32,234 bases of DNA from assembly GCA_018335275.1 (NCBI GenBank), contig JAGXKM010000016.1, positions 1 to 32,234 on the forward strand, read 5' to 3'. A program made the translations under genes and the position numbers. How positions within the stretch are numbered: the stretch's first letter is position 1; every line of letters begins with the position of its first letter. The stretch comes from Anaerolineales bacterium (GTDB taxonomy: Bacteria > Chloroflexota > Anaerolineae > Anaerolineales > UBA11858). The notes beneath the pieces are model-generated. The model searched no databases and was not told where the DNA came from. It saw nothing but the letters and a program-made list of their open reading frames with translations. Below are positions 1 to 8,654 of the stretch, one piece after another.

Positions 1-1102
1 TGCCGGCATAATAACCCCCTGTGTACATGGTAGCCACCCCTTCCACAGCGACCTCTTTTCCAACCAGCGTCCTCGCGGTTTCAACGGGGATCGATCCGCC
101 AGCGATCGTGGTCCGGACAGCCCCCCCGAATGCGGGGACCTCCCAGTTCCCAGCGCTCACATAATAATTCGCTACCTTCGTTGAGATATACGTCCAAGGC
201 GCCCTCATCGAGATCCGGGAGGAATGTGTCTCTCCTGGATCAAGAGATTCCGCTTCCCACAGGGCGTCCAATCCATCCAGAGAAAACGAGCCCGGCAAGT
301 CCTGCACCTGCATCTCCTGCGGCAATGGGATTTCACCTCTCAGATCATGAAGCTCCTGGTCGGTGTGATTTGTGACTTCAAATATGTAGGAAAACTCAGC
401 TCCCGGTTCAACACTGTCAGGACCGGAGATGGAAACCTCGAGGTACTCTTCTTTAAAGGGTGTGACCCTGCTCCCCGTCCCTTGAGGTTCGGGGCTGGAG
501 TTGAGCTGGAAATCTTCTCTGTTGTTTTCCGTGTCCGAGGCGTTCCCATCCTCCCCGCCAGGTTTTCTCTCTAAGGAGACCCCTCTGCTCATAGCTAAGG
601 CATTTTCCCCTTCACCATAACGTTGAGGATCCGCCCCCCAGCTCAGACTATCTCCCCGGGTATCATCGGGTTTTCGAAGCAGCAACCCCCCTCGGCTGGT
701 CGCCAAGGAGACATCAAAAAAGACATCCACGACTTCATCGTATGATTCTCCCGATCGGCCCAACAGGTAATGACCATGAGGAGGAATGACGGCTTTCTCC
801 GTCCAACGGTGTAAAATGCGTTCGTCTTTCCCCTCTTCCAATTGGTACCACAACGTCCAACCCCCGATTTCTACCGGGGTGGTAGAACTGGTGTTATACA
901 GTTCAATAAATTCGTGATTGTTGTTTCCCTCGATCCCTGCCAGAACTTCACTGATCAGCACCTGGGGCTCGCCTTCCTCCATCTGGGTAGCCTTCTCCGA
1001 GGATGACCTCTGAGAGAGGGGAAGGATCTCCCCGAGACAGGAACTCGTAAATAAGAGTGCGAAAACCACAAATAATGCCCATTTTTTAGATCGCATAGAC
1101 AT
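1..1102 (-). CDS. Putative lipoprotein with lamin-tail-like (LTD) domain, partial; continues past left edge
   Basis: Manual minus-strand translation from ATG at 1102: MSMRSKKWALFVVFALLFTSSCLGEILPLS (lipobox-like SSC), then QVLISEVLAGIEGNNNHEFIELYNTSSTTPVEIGGWTLWYQ (LTD-like), then VTPFKEEYLEVSISGPDSVEPGAEFSYIFEVTNHT. Open at the left edge, so absent from the ORF track. Confidence 0.78.
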   Translation of the reverse strand, partial: MSMRSKKWALFVVFALLFTSSCLGEILPLSQRSSSEKATQMEEGEPQVLISEVLAGIEGNNNHEFIELYNTSSTTPVEIGGWTLWYQLEEGKDERILHRWTEKAVIPPHGHYLLGRSGESYDEVVDVFFDVSLATSRGGLLLRKPDDTRGDSLSWGADPQRYGEGENALAMSRGVSLERKPGGEDGNASDTENNREDFQLNSSPEPQGTGSRVTPFKEEYLEVSISGPDSVEPGAEFSYIFEVTNHTDQELHDLRGEIPLPQEMQVQDLPGSFSLDGLDALWEAESLDPGETHSSRISMRAPWTYISTKVANYYVSAGNWEVPAFGGAVRTTIAGGSIPVETARTLVGKEVAVEGVATMYTGGYYAG

Positions 1103-1253
1103 GAAACTCCTTCAGATACCAAACCTTAGACTAAGGTCTATTTTACCGTACGTCCCGAAAATTATACCCCGAGTTCATTTATAATGAGGGAAGAGTGAGA
1201 TCTCCTGTAAAATGGACCTCGGGAACCTGATCAAGGCAATTGAGGAGGCATCT

Positions 1254-1937
1254 ATGAGTTTTACTTTCTCATATTTCGGGCACAGCACATTCGGTCTGGA
1301 TATCGAAGGAACTCAGATTCTCGTCGACCCTTATTTTTCGGATAACCCTCTCACAGATCAGAGTGCTGGAGAGATAAAGGCCGATTTCATCCTCATCACA
1401 CACGGGCACGGCGATCACGTCGGTGATTCCGTTTCCATAGCCAGACGAACGGGGGCGAAAGTCATCGCTAACTTCGAGGTCGCCAATTGGGTCAGCGAAC
1501 AAGGGGTAGAAGTTCATCCCCAGCACATCGGTGGAGGATTTCACCATCCCTTTGGATACGTGAAAATGACCCAGGCCGTCCACGGATCCTCTCTCCCAGA
1601 TGGATCCTACGGCGGCATGCCGGGAGGGTTTTTGATCACCACCCCCCAAGGAGAAATAATCTATCTTTCAGGCGACACAGGGCTCTTCTCCGGGATGTCC
1701 CTCATCGGGGAAGAGGATGTTTACGTAGCTGCGCTTCCCATCGGTGATAATTTCACCATGGGACCCGATGACGCTTTACGGGCAGTCAAAATGCTCAAGC
1801 CGGAAATCGTCATCCCCACACATTACAATACCTGGGAGTTAATCTCCCAGGATCCGGAAGCATGGAAAGATCGGGTGGAAGCAAAAACAGGTACCCAGGT
1901 CCGGATCCTGAAGCCAGATCAAAGTATGCAATTTTAA
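1254..1937 (+). CDS. UPF0173-family metal-dependent hydrolase (MBL fold)
   Basis: FSYFGHSTFGLDIEGTQILVDPYFSDNP and THGHGDHVGD motif. Start moved from 1212 to 1254 because TTGAGGAGG precedes ATGAGTTTT. Confidence 0.92.
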   Translation: MSFTFSYFGHSTFGLDIEGTQILVDPYFSDNPLTDQSAGEIKADFILITHGHGDHVGDSVSIARRTGAKVIANFEVANWVSEQGVEVHPQHIGGGFHHPFGYVKMTQAVHGSSLPDGSYGGMPGGFLITTPQGEIIYLSGDTGLFSGMSLIGEEDVYVAALPIGDNFTMGPDDALRAVKMLKPEIVIPTHYNTWELISQDPEAWKDRVEAKTGTQVRILKPDQSMQF

Positions 1938-1947
1938 AAAAGGACGT

Positions 1948-2586
1948 ATGATGGCAAATCCACAGCAAAGAAAAAAAGAGCAAAAAAAAATGCAGAAAGA
2001 GGGGCGCCTCCCTCCCGGGCAATCCCTGACAAAAAAATTCCCCGTGCTTCATTATGGCAGCGTCCCTGAGGTTGACCTCTCAGAATGGGTTTTCAGGATC
2101 TGGGGTGAAGTAGAGGAAGAACGCCGCTGGACATGGGAGGAATTCAATGCTCTACCTACCAGAGAAGTGAAAATGGACGTCCACTGCGTGACGCGGTGGA
2201 GCAAATTCGACACCGTGTGGAAAGGTGTCTCCGTGAAGGGGCTGGTGGAAGAAGGGATCGTCAAACCTTTGCCGTCTGCAAACTTTGTCACCCAACATGC
2301 AGCAGGAGGCTATACCACAAATTTACCTCTGGACATCATCATGCAGGACAATTTCCTCCTGGCCACTCACCTGGATGGAGAACCCATCACCCCTGACCAT
2401 GGGTATCCCCTGCGCGGCGTCGTTGGGCATATGCCGGAGCGGGAGGACATGAAAACAGTTTACTTCTGGAAAGGGGCCAAATGGCTGCGGGGCCTGGAAT
2501 TCAGGACGGAAGATAAAAAGGGATTTTGGGAAGAAGCTGGCTACCACAATGAAGGGGATGTTTGGAAAGAACAGCGCCGGGCCTGA
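1948..2586 (+). CDS. Sulfite oxidase-like oxidoreductase (molybdopterin-dependent, YedY/MsrP-like fold)
   Basis: DVHCVTRWSKFDTVWKGVSVKGLVEE, HAAGGYTTNLPLD and HGYPLRGVVGHMPEREDMKTVYFWKGAKWLRG are typical of this family. Confidence 0.88.
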   Translation: MMANPQQRKKEQKKMQKEGRLPPGQSLTKKFPVLHYGSVPEVDLSEWVFRIWGEVEEERRWTWEEFNALPTREVKMDVHCVTRWSKFDTVWKGVSVKGLVEEGIVKPLPSANFVTQHAAGGYTTNLPLDIIMQDNFLLATHLDGEPITPDHGYPLRGVVGHMPEREDMKTVYFWKGAKWLRGLEFRTEDKKGFWEEAGYHNEGDVWKEQRRA

Positions 2587-2605
2587 GGATTCCTCTTTTA
2601 AAATC

Positions 2606-2635
2606 AAAACCTCTCCAGAGGCTGGGGGTTTTTTT
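2606..2635 (+). terminator. Rho-independent terminator between convergent genes
   Basis: AAAACC-tct-CCAG-agg-CTGG-g-GGTTTT stem followed by more T, just after the stop at 2586 and before the convergent stop at 2646. Confidence 0.65.
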
Positions 2636-2645
2636 CTGCAAGCCT

Positions 2646-3608
2646 TCAGCCTGAAAAGGAAGCTGCGGATGGACAACCTTTGACATCTGCTGCCTGATGG
2701 GCTGCGCGTAAAATAGCTTCCTCATAGACCTGCGCCGCAAATGTCCCCACGATATTGACATCCAGATTGGCATCACCCGAAGCCAGCGCAAAGACCGTGT
2801 CGCCATCCACCATTGTATTCGCGGGTCGAATCGCTCGCGCTAACCCATTGTGAGCCATCCGGGCCACCTTGGTAACCTCTTCTTTTGACAATTTGACATT
2901 GGTAGCCACTGTACCGATGACCGTGTTATTCGCTGTCGCGAATTTCAGGATCGTCCGCCCCACCAGGGAGCCCATGACCTTCCGGGTATCAGCGAATCCC
3001 CGGATGCCCCGGGCGCCGGCGATGATTTGATTTCGAGCGGAATCTATAATATCTCCAAAAGCGTTTACGGCTACCGCCGCTCCAACAATTCCCCCCTTCC
3101 CAATTTTCTTACTCGCCATGCCGAATCCTGCTTTCATGGCTTGTTTCATGCTCAAGATCTTCCCCACAGTCGCCCCCATCCCAGCTCCCACATTTCCTTC
3201 TTCCGGTTCCTTTGTCAGCGCATTCTGGCAAGCCGCATAGCCCATCTCTGCATCGGGTCTGACGTTCGGGTCGCCCAGGCCCAAATCAAACAAAACAGCA
3301 GCGGGAACGATGGGCACACGGGCAGGACCGACATTAAAACCTACCTCTTGTTCTTCCAAATATTTGGTCACCCCAGAAGCCGCATCCAGCCCAAAAGCGG
3401 AACCCCCGGTCAGCAGCACGGCATGGACCTCGTTCACGAGGTGGACCAGGCGCAGGGCATCCGTCTCACGTGTGCCCGGAGCCCCGCCTCGTTGATCGAC
3501 CCCTCCCACCGTCCCCGGTGGGCAAAGGATCACTGTACACCCCGTCAGTGCTTCTTCATCCTGGGCATGACCCACTTTGAAGCCTGACACATCTGTGATA
3601 TCACCCAT
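2646..3608 (-). CDS. P1 / S58 (DmpA-like) family peptidase
   Basis: GDITDVSGFKVGHAQDEEALTGCTVILCPPG, RGGAPGTRETDAL, LTGGSAFGLDAASGV, GNVGAGMGATVGK. Confidence 0.93.
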   Translation of the reverse strand: MGDITDVSGFKVGHAQDEEALTGCTVILCPPGTVGGVDQRGGAPGTRETDALRLVHLVNEVHAVLLTGGSAFGLDAASGVTKYLEEQEVGFNVGPARVPIVPAAVLFDLGLGDPNVRPDAEMGYAACQNALTKEPEEGNVGAGMGATVGKILSMKQAMKAGFGMASKKIGKGGIVGAAVAVNAFGDIIDSARNQIIAGARGIRGFADTRKVMGSLVGRTILKFATANNTVIGTVATNVKLSKEEVTKVARMAHNGLARAIRPANTMVDGDTVFALASGDANLDVNIVGTFAAQVYEEAILRAAHQAADVKGCPSAASFSG

Positions 3609-3635
3609 CAGAAATCCCTCCTCTCAAAAACAGAC

Positions 3636-5303
3636 CTACCACCCGCTGGCTGAGAACGTCCGCTGCAGTAAATCCCTGCGCTCCTCCACCGTCATCGGAC
3701 GGGCTCGAGCGAAATCCACAAACACCATGGTCAGCAATTCCGTGCTGATATGTCTCCCATCATAAAAAACATGCCGGTCGACAAACGCTTTCCGGGTTTC
3801 TGACACATTGGGGCTCCCAGCATATTGATCAAAAAACAAATTACCCAGCCCATAATGCACAAACGAACCCTCATCGATTTCCAACCCATGTGGTTGATGA
3901 GCCTGGCTGCCGCTGACGATCACCGCCCCCGCTTCCGTCATCCGGCCCGCATCCTGGACCAGGACAGGTAATGCTTCGTACTTGTAAAACTCGAGATGCT
4001 GGAAGGTAACGATGGGCATGATCCCCTCATCTTTCAATGTCCGAACCTGGTCCGCCATGTACTCGAAATCGCAGGCCACCGCGCCCGGATAATCGGAGGA
4101 TGCCTTGGCATATCCCCCTCCCTTGGCATTGCAGCCAATAAACCCAAACCTGTTGCCATGGTGCTCCAGGATCACCGGCTTCCGGGCTTGCTGCCTGTTC
4201 TCACCACCCCCATAATAAGGCCACCCCCGCTGGTCATAAAGCTCCAGGGTGTAGAGCATGGCCTCCGCACCCCAATCCCCAAAATGGTCCCCCGTCAACT
4301 CAACAATATCCGTCCCCACATGTTCCAGAAGTTCGATGTAACGGGGATCACTGCAAAATTCCAGGCCTTTTTGATTGGGATCAGGGTAAGGACAACCTTT
4401 CACAAAGGGGATTTCATTACTTATGTGCGTGATATCCGCATCTACCAACCAGGGACGGATATCCTGAGCGGGATACGTCAAGCTTTTCATCTCCATAGTA
4501 TATGCAGTGGCGCGCACCAGCGCTGTGACACCGGTCATGACCAGCGTGGTCTTCTTTTCAGGATCATGGTTGGTGGTGGGGAGGACCCCATCCCCGAGCT
4601 TCCCACCCAGCAGGGAGAAGGTGACGGTCAGCGGATATCGCTCCGCTTCAAACCCCTTCCGGATCGGCGACGCCCCATCCACGCTGAGCACCTTCCAGCG
4701 CGGAGAAAGGTCTTCGAAGGGAACCAGGGCCCAGGAAGGCCGGGACTCCCAGGCCAACCCCATCAAGTCATCTGCATCCACAACGCGGATCGCACCCGCA
4801 GCGGGTTCCCCCCACAGTTCTGTGAATACATAGGAGGTGGAATCCGTCATCAACAGCGGCGAATTAGAAAACGTCGGATTCAGTTCACCCGCCCAGGCAT
4901 CCTGCACATCCTGTAAGGAAACCTCATCCACCACTGTGGGGAAAGGGGCCACGAGGGCATAGACCCAGCGGCTGTGCGGTTTTTCATCACCTACCGCGAC
5001 CCTGTAGGTTGCTTGATCCGGAGAGGAAGCCATCACCAGCCCCGGAGGCAGCGCTACACGCGATTGAAATCCATCCGGAAAGGCGGGATCCAACCACAAG
5101 GAAGGAGGTTCAGGGGTAGGTGTGGGTGCGACTGTGGGAATCTCCGTGGGTGCGAGAGTTTGAGAAGGTGAAACAGGAATAAAGGGGGTGGCTGTCCCCG
5201 TGCCAGTAAAAGGCAGAAACACTTCACCTAAAGTTCGCTGAAGGAAGAAAAAGGAGGCTAACAAGGCTCCAATTAATAGAATCCAAGGGAGTATTTTTTT
5301 CAT
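3636..5303 (-). CDS. CapA-like (poly-gamma-glutamate synthesis / metallophosphatase) protein with N-terminal TM, P/T-rich linker and an additional N-terminal domain
   Basis: C-terminal VGTDIVELTGDHFGDWG, FGFIGCNAKG, MPIVTFQHLE and GSQAHQPHGLEIDEGSFVHYGLGNLFFDQ match CapA family. The track start at 5330 is a GTG; ATG at 5303 (MKKILPWILL) begins the TM helix. Confidence 0.85.
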   Translation of the reverse strand: MKKILPWILLIGALLASFFFLQRTLGEVFLPFTGTGTATPFIPVSPSQTLAPTEIPTVAPTPTPEPPSLWLDPAFPDGFQSRVALPPGLVMASSPDQATYRVAVGDEKPHSRWVYALVAPFPTVVDEVSLQDVQDAWAGELNPTFSNSPLLMTDSTSYVFTELWGEPAAGAIRVVDADDLMGLAWESRPSWALVPFEDLSPRWKVLSVDGASPIRKGFEAERYPLTVTFSLLGGKLGDGVLPTTNHDPEKKTTLVMTGVTALVRATAYTMEMKSLTYPAQDIRPWLVDADITHISNEIPFVKGCPYPDPNQKGLEFCSDPRYIELLEHVGTDIVELTGDHFGDWGAEAMLYTLELYDQRGWPYYGGGENRQQARKPVILEHHGNRFGFIGCNAKGGGYAKASSDYPGAVACDFEYMADQVRTLKDEGIMPIVTFQHLEFYKYEALPVLVQDAGRMTEAGAVIVSGSQAHQPHGLEIDEGSFVHYGLGNLFFDQYAGSPNVSETRKAFVDRHVFYDGRHISTELLTMVFVDFARARPMTVEERRDLLQRTFSASGW

Positions 5304-5406
5304 GGTTGAGAGATCACCATCCATAACCACATTTTGGATAGCAGATTATCGTTTGCTTCATGTTCCGTTTCGTCATGGCACTCATCCTTGAGATGATGTT
5401 GAACCC

Positions 5407-6921
5407 CTAGGTGCTCGAGAACAATTGAGCCCTGTTCTTGAGGACGCCTTCCAACTGAGATTGGATGTGATCTGCTTCCTTCTCCAGTTCATCCAACTCG
5501 GACGACATGCTTTGTTGCTTCTTTTGATCATCCAGGTCCTGGATGTTGATCCGCACGTTATAACTTGCGCTTTTTAAAGCCCCGTGGGCCAGATCCAATC
5601 CCGTAGCGGCATCTGTAATCGCATTGAGGTTGCCATGTTTCGCTACCTCAAGCGCCAGGGACATCACCCGCAGGCTATCCCGCATCACCCGTAGAGGTAA
5701 CCGGGCGGCCAGCAGTGTCGCCTGTTGGATGGACTGAGACCGACCGGGATCATCCGCTGGTAAACGGTAGGCTTCCATCAAGGCCTTGAAAGCCGCAGCA
5801 TCCTCCTCAACCGCGGAGGTCAGCGTGTCCCGCAGCTCTTCCGACTCTTCTAAAACAATTTCCAATTTCTCTGCGGCACGCTCATATTGGCGTTTTCCCA
5901 GAGTCGTGCGGACGACCATGGAAACCAAACCTGCCCCCATAGCGGCTGCTTGGGCGGCCGCTGACCCACCCCCTGGGGTGGGTGTGCCTGCCGCCAGTCG
6001 ATCCAAGAAACTGGATTCTTCTTCTAAAGCAGCATACATTTTCTGTTCTAAGACTTGCTCCGGGGCAAATTGGTCCATTTGCATGTACCACACCGCGGCA
6101 TCCACCAGGGCGTCCTGGGGGATAAGGCCCACCAACTCACTGTGATGAACAGCCACGCCATATCTCCTCGCTTCCCCGCGGATGAATTCCACCACCCGGG
6201 CCATGGGGGTCCGGTGGAAATTGGTCAGGTTCATCGACACCTGGGCGCGCCCATCCACCAGCATGCCCAAAGCTTTCACATAACGCAATCCACCCGAGGA
6301 ACGCCGCACCGCTCGCGCGATCTTATCGGCAACACTTTTATCGTCGGTGGTCAAATATACGTTATATGCGATTAAGAATTCCCGTGCGCCGATCACTGTC
6401 GCTCCCGCCGGCCCCAGCTCTAATGGACCGTAATCAGGTTCGCGTTCAGGATCCGTGCCGATCTCTTGTTTCAGGCCCTCATACTCGCCGCGTCGAATAT
6501 TCTCCAGGCGTTTGCGCTCCGGCCGGGTAGCCGCCCGCTCATATAAATAAACCGGGATGTTCAACTCTTTTCCAACCCGCTCCCCCAAACGTTCCGCCAT
6601 TTCCACACAATCCTGCATGGAAACCCCGGAAATGGGAACAAAGGGCACAACATCTGTAGCACCTATTCGGGGGTGTTCCCCTTCATGTTCGTTGAGATCA
6701 ATCAGCGTCGACGCTATTTTGATACCTTGGAAGGCCGCTTCCTCCACCGCATCAGGGGAACCGACAAAGGTGATTACGCTCCGGTTGTGATCTTCATCAG
6801 AATGATGATCCAAGACATACACCCCCTTGATCTCAGCGATTACCTGCCGGATCGCATCCACAACTTCTGGGCGTCGACCTTCTGAAAAATTGGGCACACA
6901 TTCGACAAGATGAGACTTCAT
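5407..6921 (-). CDS. ftcD: Glutamate formimidoyltransferase fused to formimidoyltetrahydrofolate cyclodeaminase domain
   Basis: N-term LVECVPNFSEGRRPEVVDAI, HPRIGATDVVPFVPISG; C-term FLDRLAAGTPTPGGGSAAAQAAAMGAGLVSMV is a cyclodeaminase (FTCD_C) signature. Confidence 0.95.
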   Translation of the reverse strand: MKSHLVECVPNFSEGRRPEVVDAIRQVIAEIKGVYVLDHHSDEDHNRSVITFVGSPDAVEEAAFQGIKIASTLIDLNEHEGEHPRIGATDVVPFVPISGVSMQDCVEMAERLGERVGKELNIPVYLYERAATRPERKRLENIRRGEYEGLKQEIGTDPEREPDYGPLELGPAGATVIGAREFLIAYNVYLTTDDKSVADKIARAVRRSSGGLRYVKALGMLVDGRAQVSMNLTNFHRTPMARVVEFIRGEARRYGVAVHHSELVGLIPQDALVDAAVWYMQMDQFAPEQVLEQKMYAALEEESSFLDRLAAGTPTPGGGSAAAQAAAMGAGLVSMVVRTTLGKRQYERAAEKLEIVLEESEELRDTLTSAVEEDAAAFKALMEAYRLPADDPGRSQSIQQATLLAARLPLRVMRDSLRVMSLALEVAKHGNLNAITDAATGLDLAHGALKSASYNVRINIQDLDDQKKQQSMSSELDELEKEADHIQSQLEGVLKNRAQLFSST

Positions 6922-7136
6922 GTTTGGGTCCTTTAGGGATTTGCAGCCTTATATTGTTAGTGTGTTTTCTGGCTAAATTATACCGGAGATCTGCCTGCTT
7001 TGATGAACTTATACCCGGCTAAAAACTCGAGTGGAGCCGTCAGCGCGGGTCGCATCTATTCTGTTCCCGATCTGGAGGGCTCCGGATCTTGATATATAAT
7101 CAGAGCAGCGCTCATCAGAAACGGATCGATGGATTC

Positions 7137-7919
7137 ATGAAACATATCAGCCTGCACAACAAAGACCGGATATATTCCTTTCTGAAAAAGGATGTCTCCC
7201 TTCACATTTACTCCATCGGTGACCTGGATGATTTCTTCTGGCCTTTTACCACCTGGTACGGCCTGGTAGATAACGGTCAATTAAGAGAAGTGGTTTTGTT
7301 ATACTTTGGTCAGTCCTCTCCGACCCTCCTGGCCCTTTCCAGAAATACCGCTCTAGTGCATGGCTTACTTGAAAAGATCAAACCCCTCCTCCCACCCTCA
7401 TTTTATGCCCACCTCAGCCCTACTGTGCAAACTGTTTTTGAAGGCACACATTCACTGACGCATCACGGCAAACATCAAAAAATGACCCTCGCTGAGGGGG
7501 CGACCCTCCCAGAAGCAGAGCAAGACGAGGTCCAGCGGATTTCTGCCGCTGAATCAGATGCAGTGAAAACCTTTTACCGGACCAGCTATCCTGGAAATTG
7601 GTTCGATCCCCGGATGCTAGAGAGCGGGCAATATGCTGGAATTAAAAAAGGAGGGGATTTCATCTCTGTCGCCGGTATTCATGTATACTCGTCCGCTTAC
7701 AATGTGGCCGCCCTTGGAAATATCGCCACCCATCCTCAGTACAGGGATCAAGGACTCGCCACGAAGGTCACTGCGTATCTCTGCCGCTCCCTCCGAAAAG
7801 AAGTTAGTACCATCGGTCTAAACGTCAAAGCTGACAATAAACCTGCCATCGCCTGTTACAAAAAACTAGGTTTTAAACGCGTTGCCGAGTACCATGAATA
7901 CACCATACGGAAAAAATGA
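7137..7919 (+). CDS. GNAT family N-acetyltransferase
   Basis: YNVAALGNIATHPQYRDQGLATKVTAYLCRSL...GLNVKADNKPAIACYKKLGFKRVAEYHEYTI (motif A/B of GNAT). The upstream ATG at 7089 lies beside a TATAAT at 7095-7100, so the start at 7128/7137 is favoured. Confidence 0.88.
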   Translation: MKHISLHNKDRIYSFLKKDVSLHIYSIGDLDDFFWPFTTWYGLVDNGQLREVVLLYFGQSSPTLLALSRNTALVHGLLEKIKPLLPPSFYAHLSPTVQTVFEGTHSLTHHGKHQKMTLAEGATLPEAEQDEVQRISAAESDAVKTFYRTSYPGNWFDPRMLESGQYAGIKKGGDFISVAGIHVYSSAYNVAALGNIATHPQYRDQGLATKVTAYLCRSLRKEVSTIGLNVKADNKPAIACYKKLGFKRVAEYHEYTIRKK

Positions 7920-7994
7920 AAGGACCTTAGAAGACACATTTGGGGGGAAATTGAGATTTTAAACTTCAAAAAAAGCCTAAAAATGAACTGATTT

Positions 7995-8026
7995 GGGCCA
8001 ATTTCGATTGAAAAAGGCCCTTTTTT
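7995..8026 (+). terminator. Rho-independent terminator downstream of GNAT gene
   Basis: GGGCC-aa-TTTC-gatt-GAAA-aa-GGCCC followed by TTTTTT. Confidence 0.75.
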
Positions 8027-8224
8027 CTCGAAAAAACGGGCGAAAACGCTTCAGAAAGGTTACAATTAGAAACAGATATACGATCAAATTTTGTTAGAAA
8101 CCACTCAACAGGCGGGAATGAGAAATAGCGTGCCGCGAGATTTTTATAGCTTTTAGAAAGAGGCGGCCAACCCATTCAACACTTGTTGGGCGGTACCCAT
8201 TCATATATTGAGAAAGGAGAAAAC

Positions 8225-8422
8225 ATGGCTTATACATACACAAACTCGAAGGGGAAAACGTACATTTTGCACGGTCGAACCCGCACGCTAAAAAGTGGCA
8301 AGAAATCCACCCTTTATTTCTTTGCCAAAGAAGAGAAGGAAGGGTCTCTGGACAGCGTGCCCGCCGGATATGAAGTGTCAGAAAGTAAAAATGGACTACC
8401 TGTTCTGAAAAAAACAAAATAA
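8225..8422 (+). CDS. Small conserved-looking protein of unknown function (65 aa)
   Basis: MAYTYTNSKGKTYILHGRTRTLKSGKKSTLYFFAKEEKEGSLDSVPAGYEVSESKNGLPVLKKTK; AAAGGAGA ribosome-binding site at 8213-8220 immediately upstream of ATG; own terminator downstream. Confidence 0.8.
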   Translation: MAYTYTNSKGKTYILHGRTRTLKSGKKSTLYFFAKEEKEGSLDSVPAGYEVSESKNGLPVLKKTK

Positions 8423-8553
8423 CAAAGATAGGGATTTTGCCCCATCTGATTCCAAGGGTAAAGGGACCATCTCGGGTGAGGAAACAACCCGGTCACAGAT
8501 ATCCTTTTCAAAATTCAGATCACGGAAATAACCGACCCTCATACCGTCAAACG

Positions 8554-8588
8554 ACATAAAAACCTCACCTGATGTGAGGTTTTTTATG
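8554..8588 (+). terminator. Strong Rho-independent terminator
   Basis: Perfect 15-bp stem ACATAAAAACCTCAC / GTGAGGTTTTTATGT with 5-nt loop CTGAT. A-tract on one arm and T-tract on the other could allow bidirectional function. Confidence 0.85.
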
Positions 8589-8654
8589 TTCTTCATCCCG
8601 TTCTGATAGAATGCTCTAAGTGCAGGCGTTGATTCCATTCGAGAAAGCGAAAAG

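Noticed and set aside
130-574. Short plus- and minus-strand ORFs near the left edge
   Set aside because: They overlap the continuous minus-strand lamin-tail lipoprotein frame, which has a coherent translation up to the edge.
3996-4916. 306-aa plus-strand ORF
   Set aside because: Antisense to the CapA-like gene; translation rich in R, G, H and P with no domain-like pattern.
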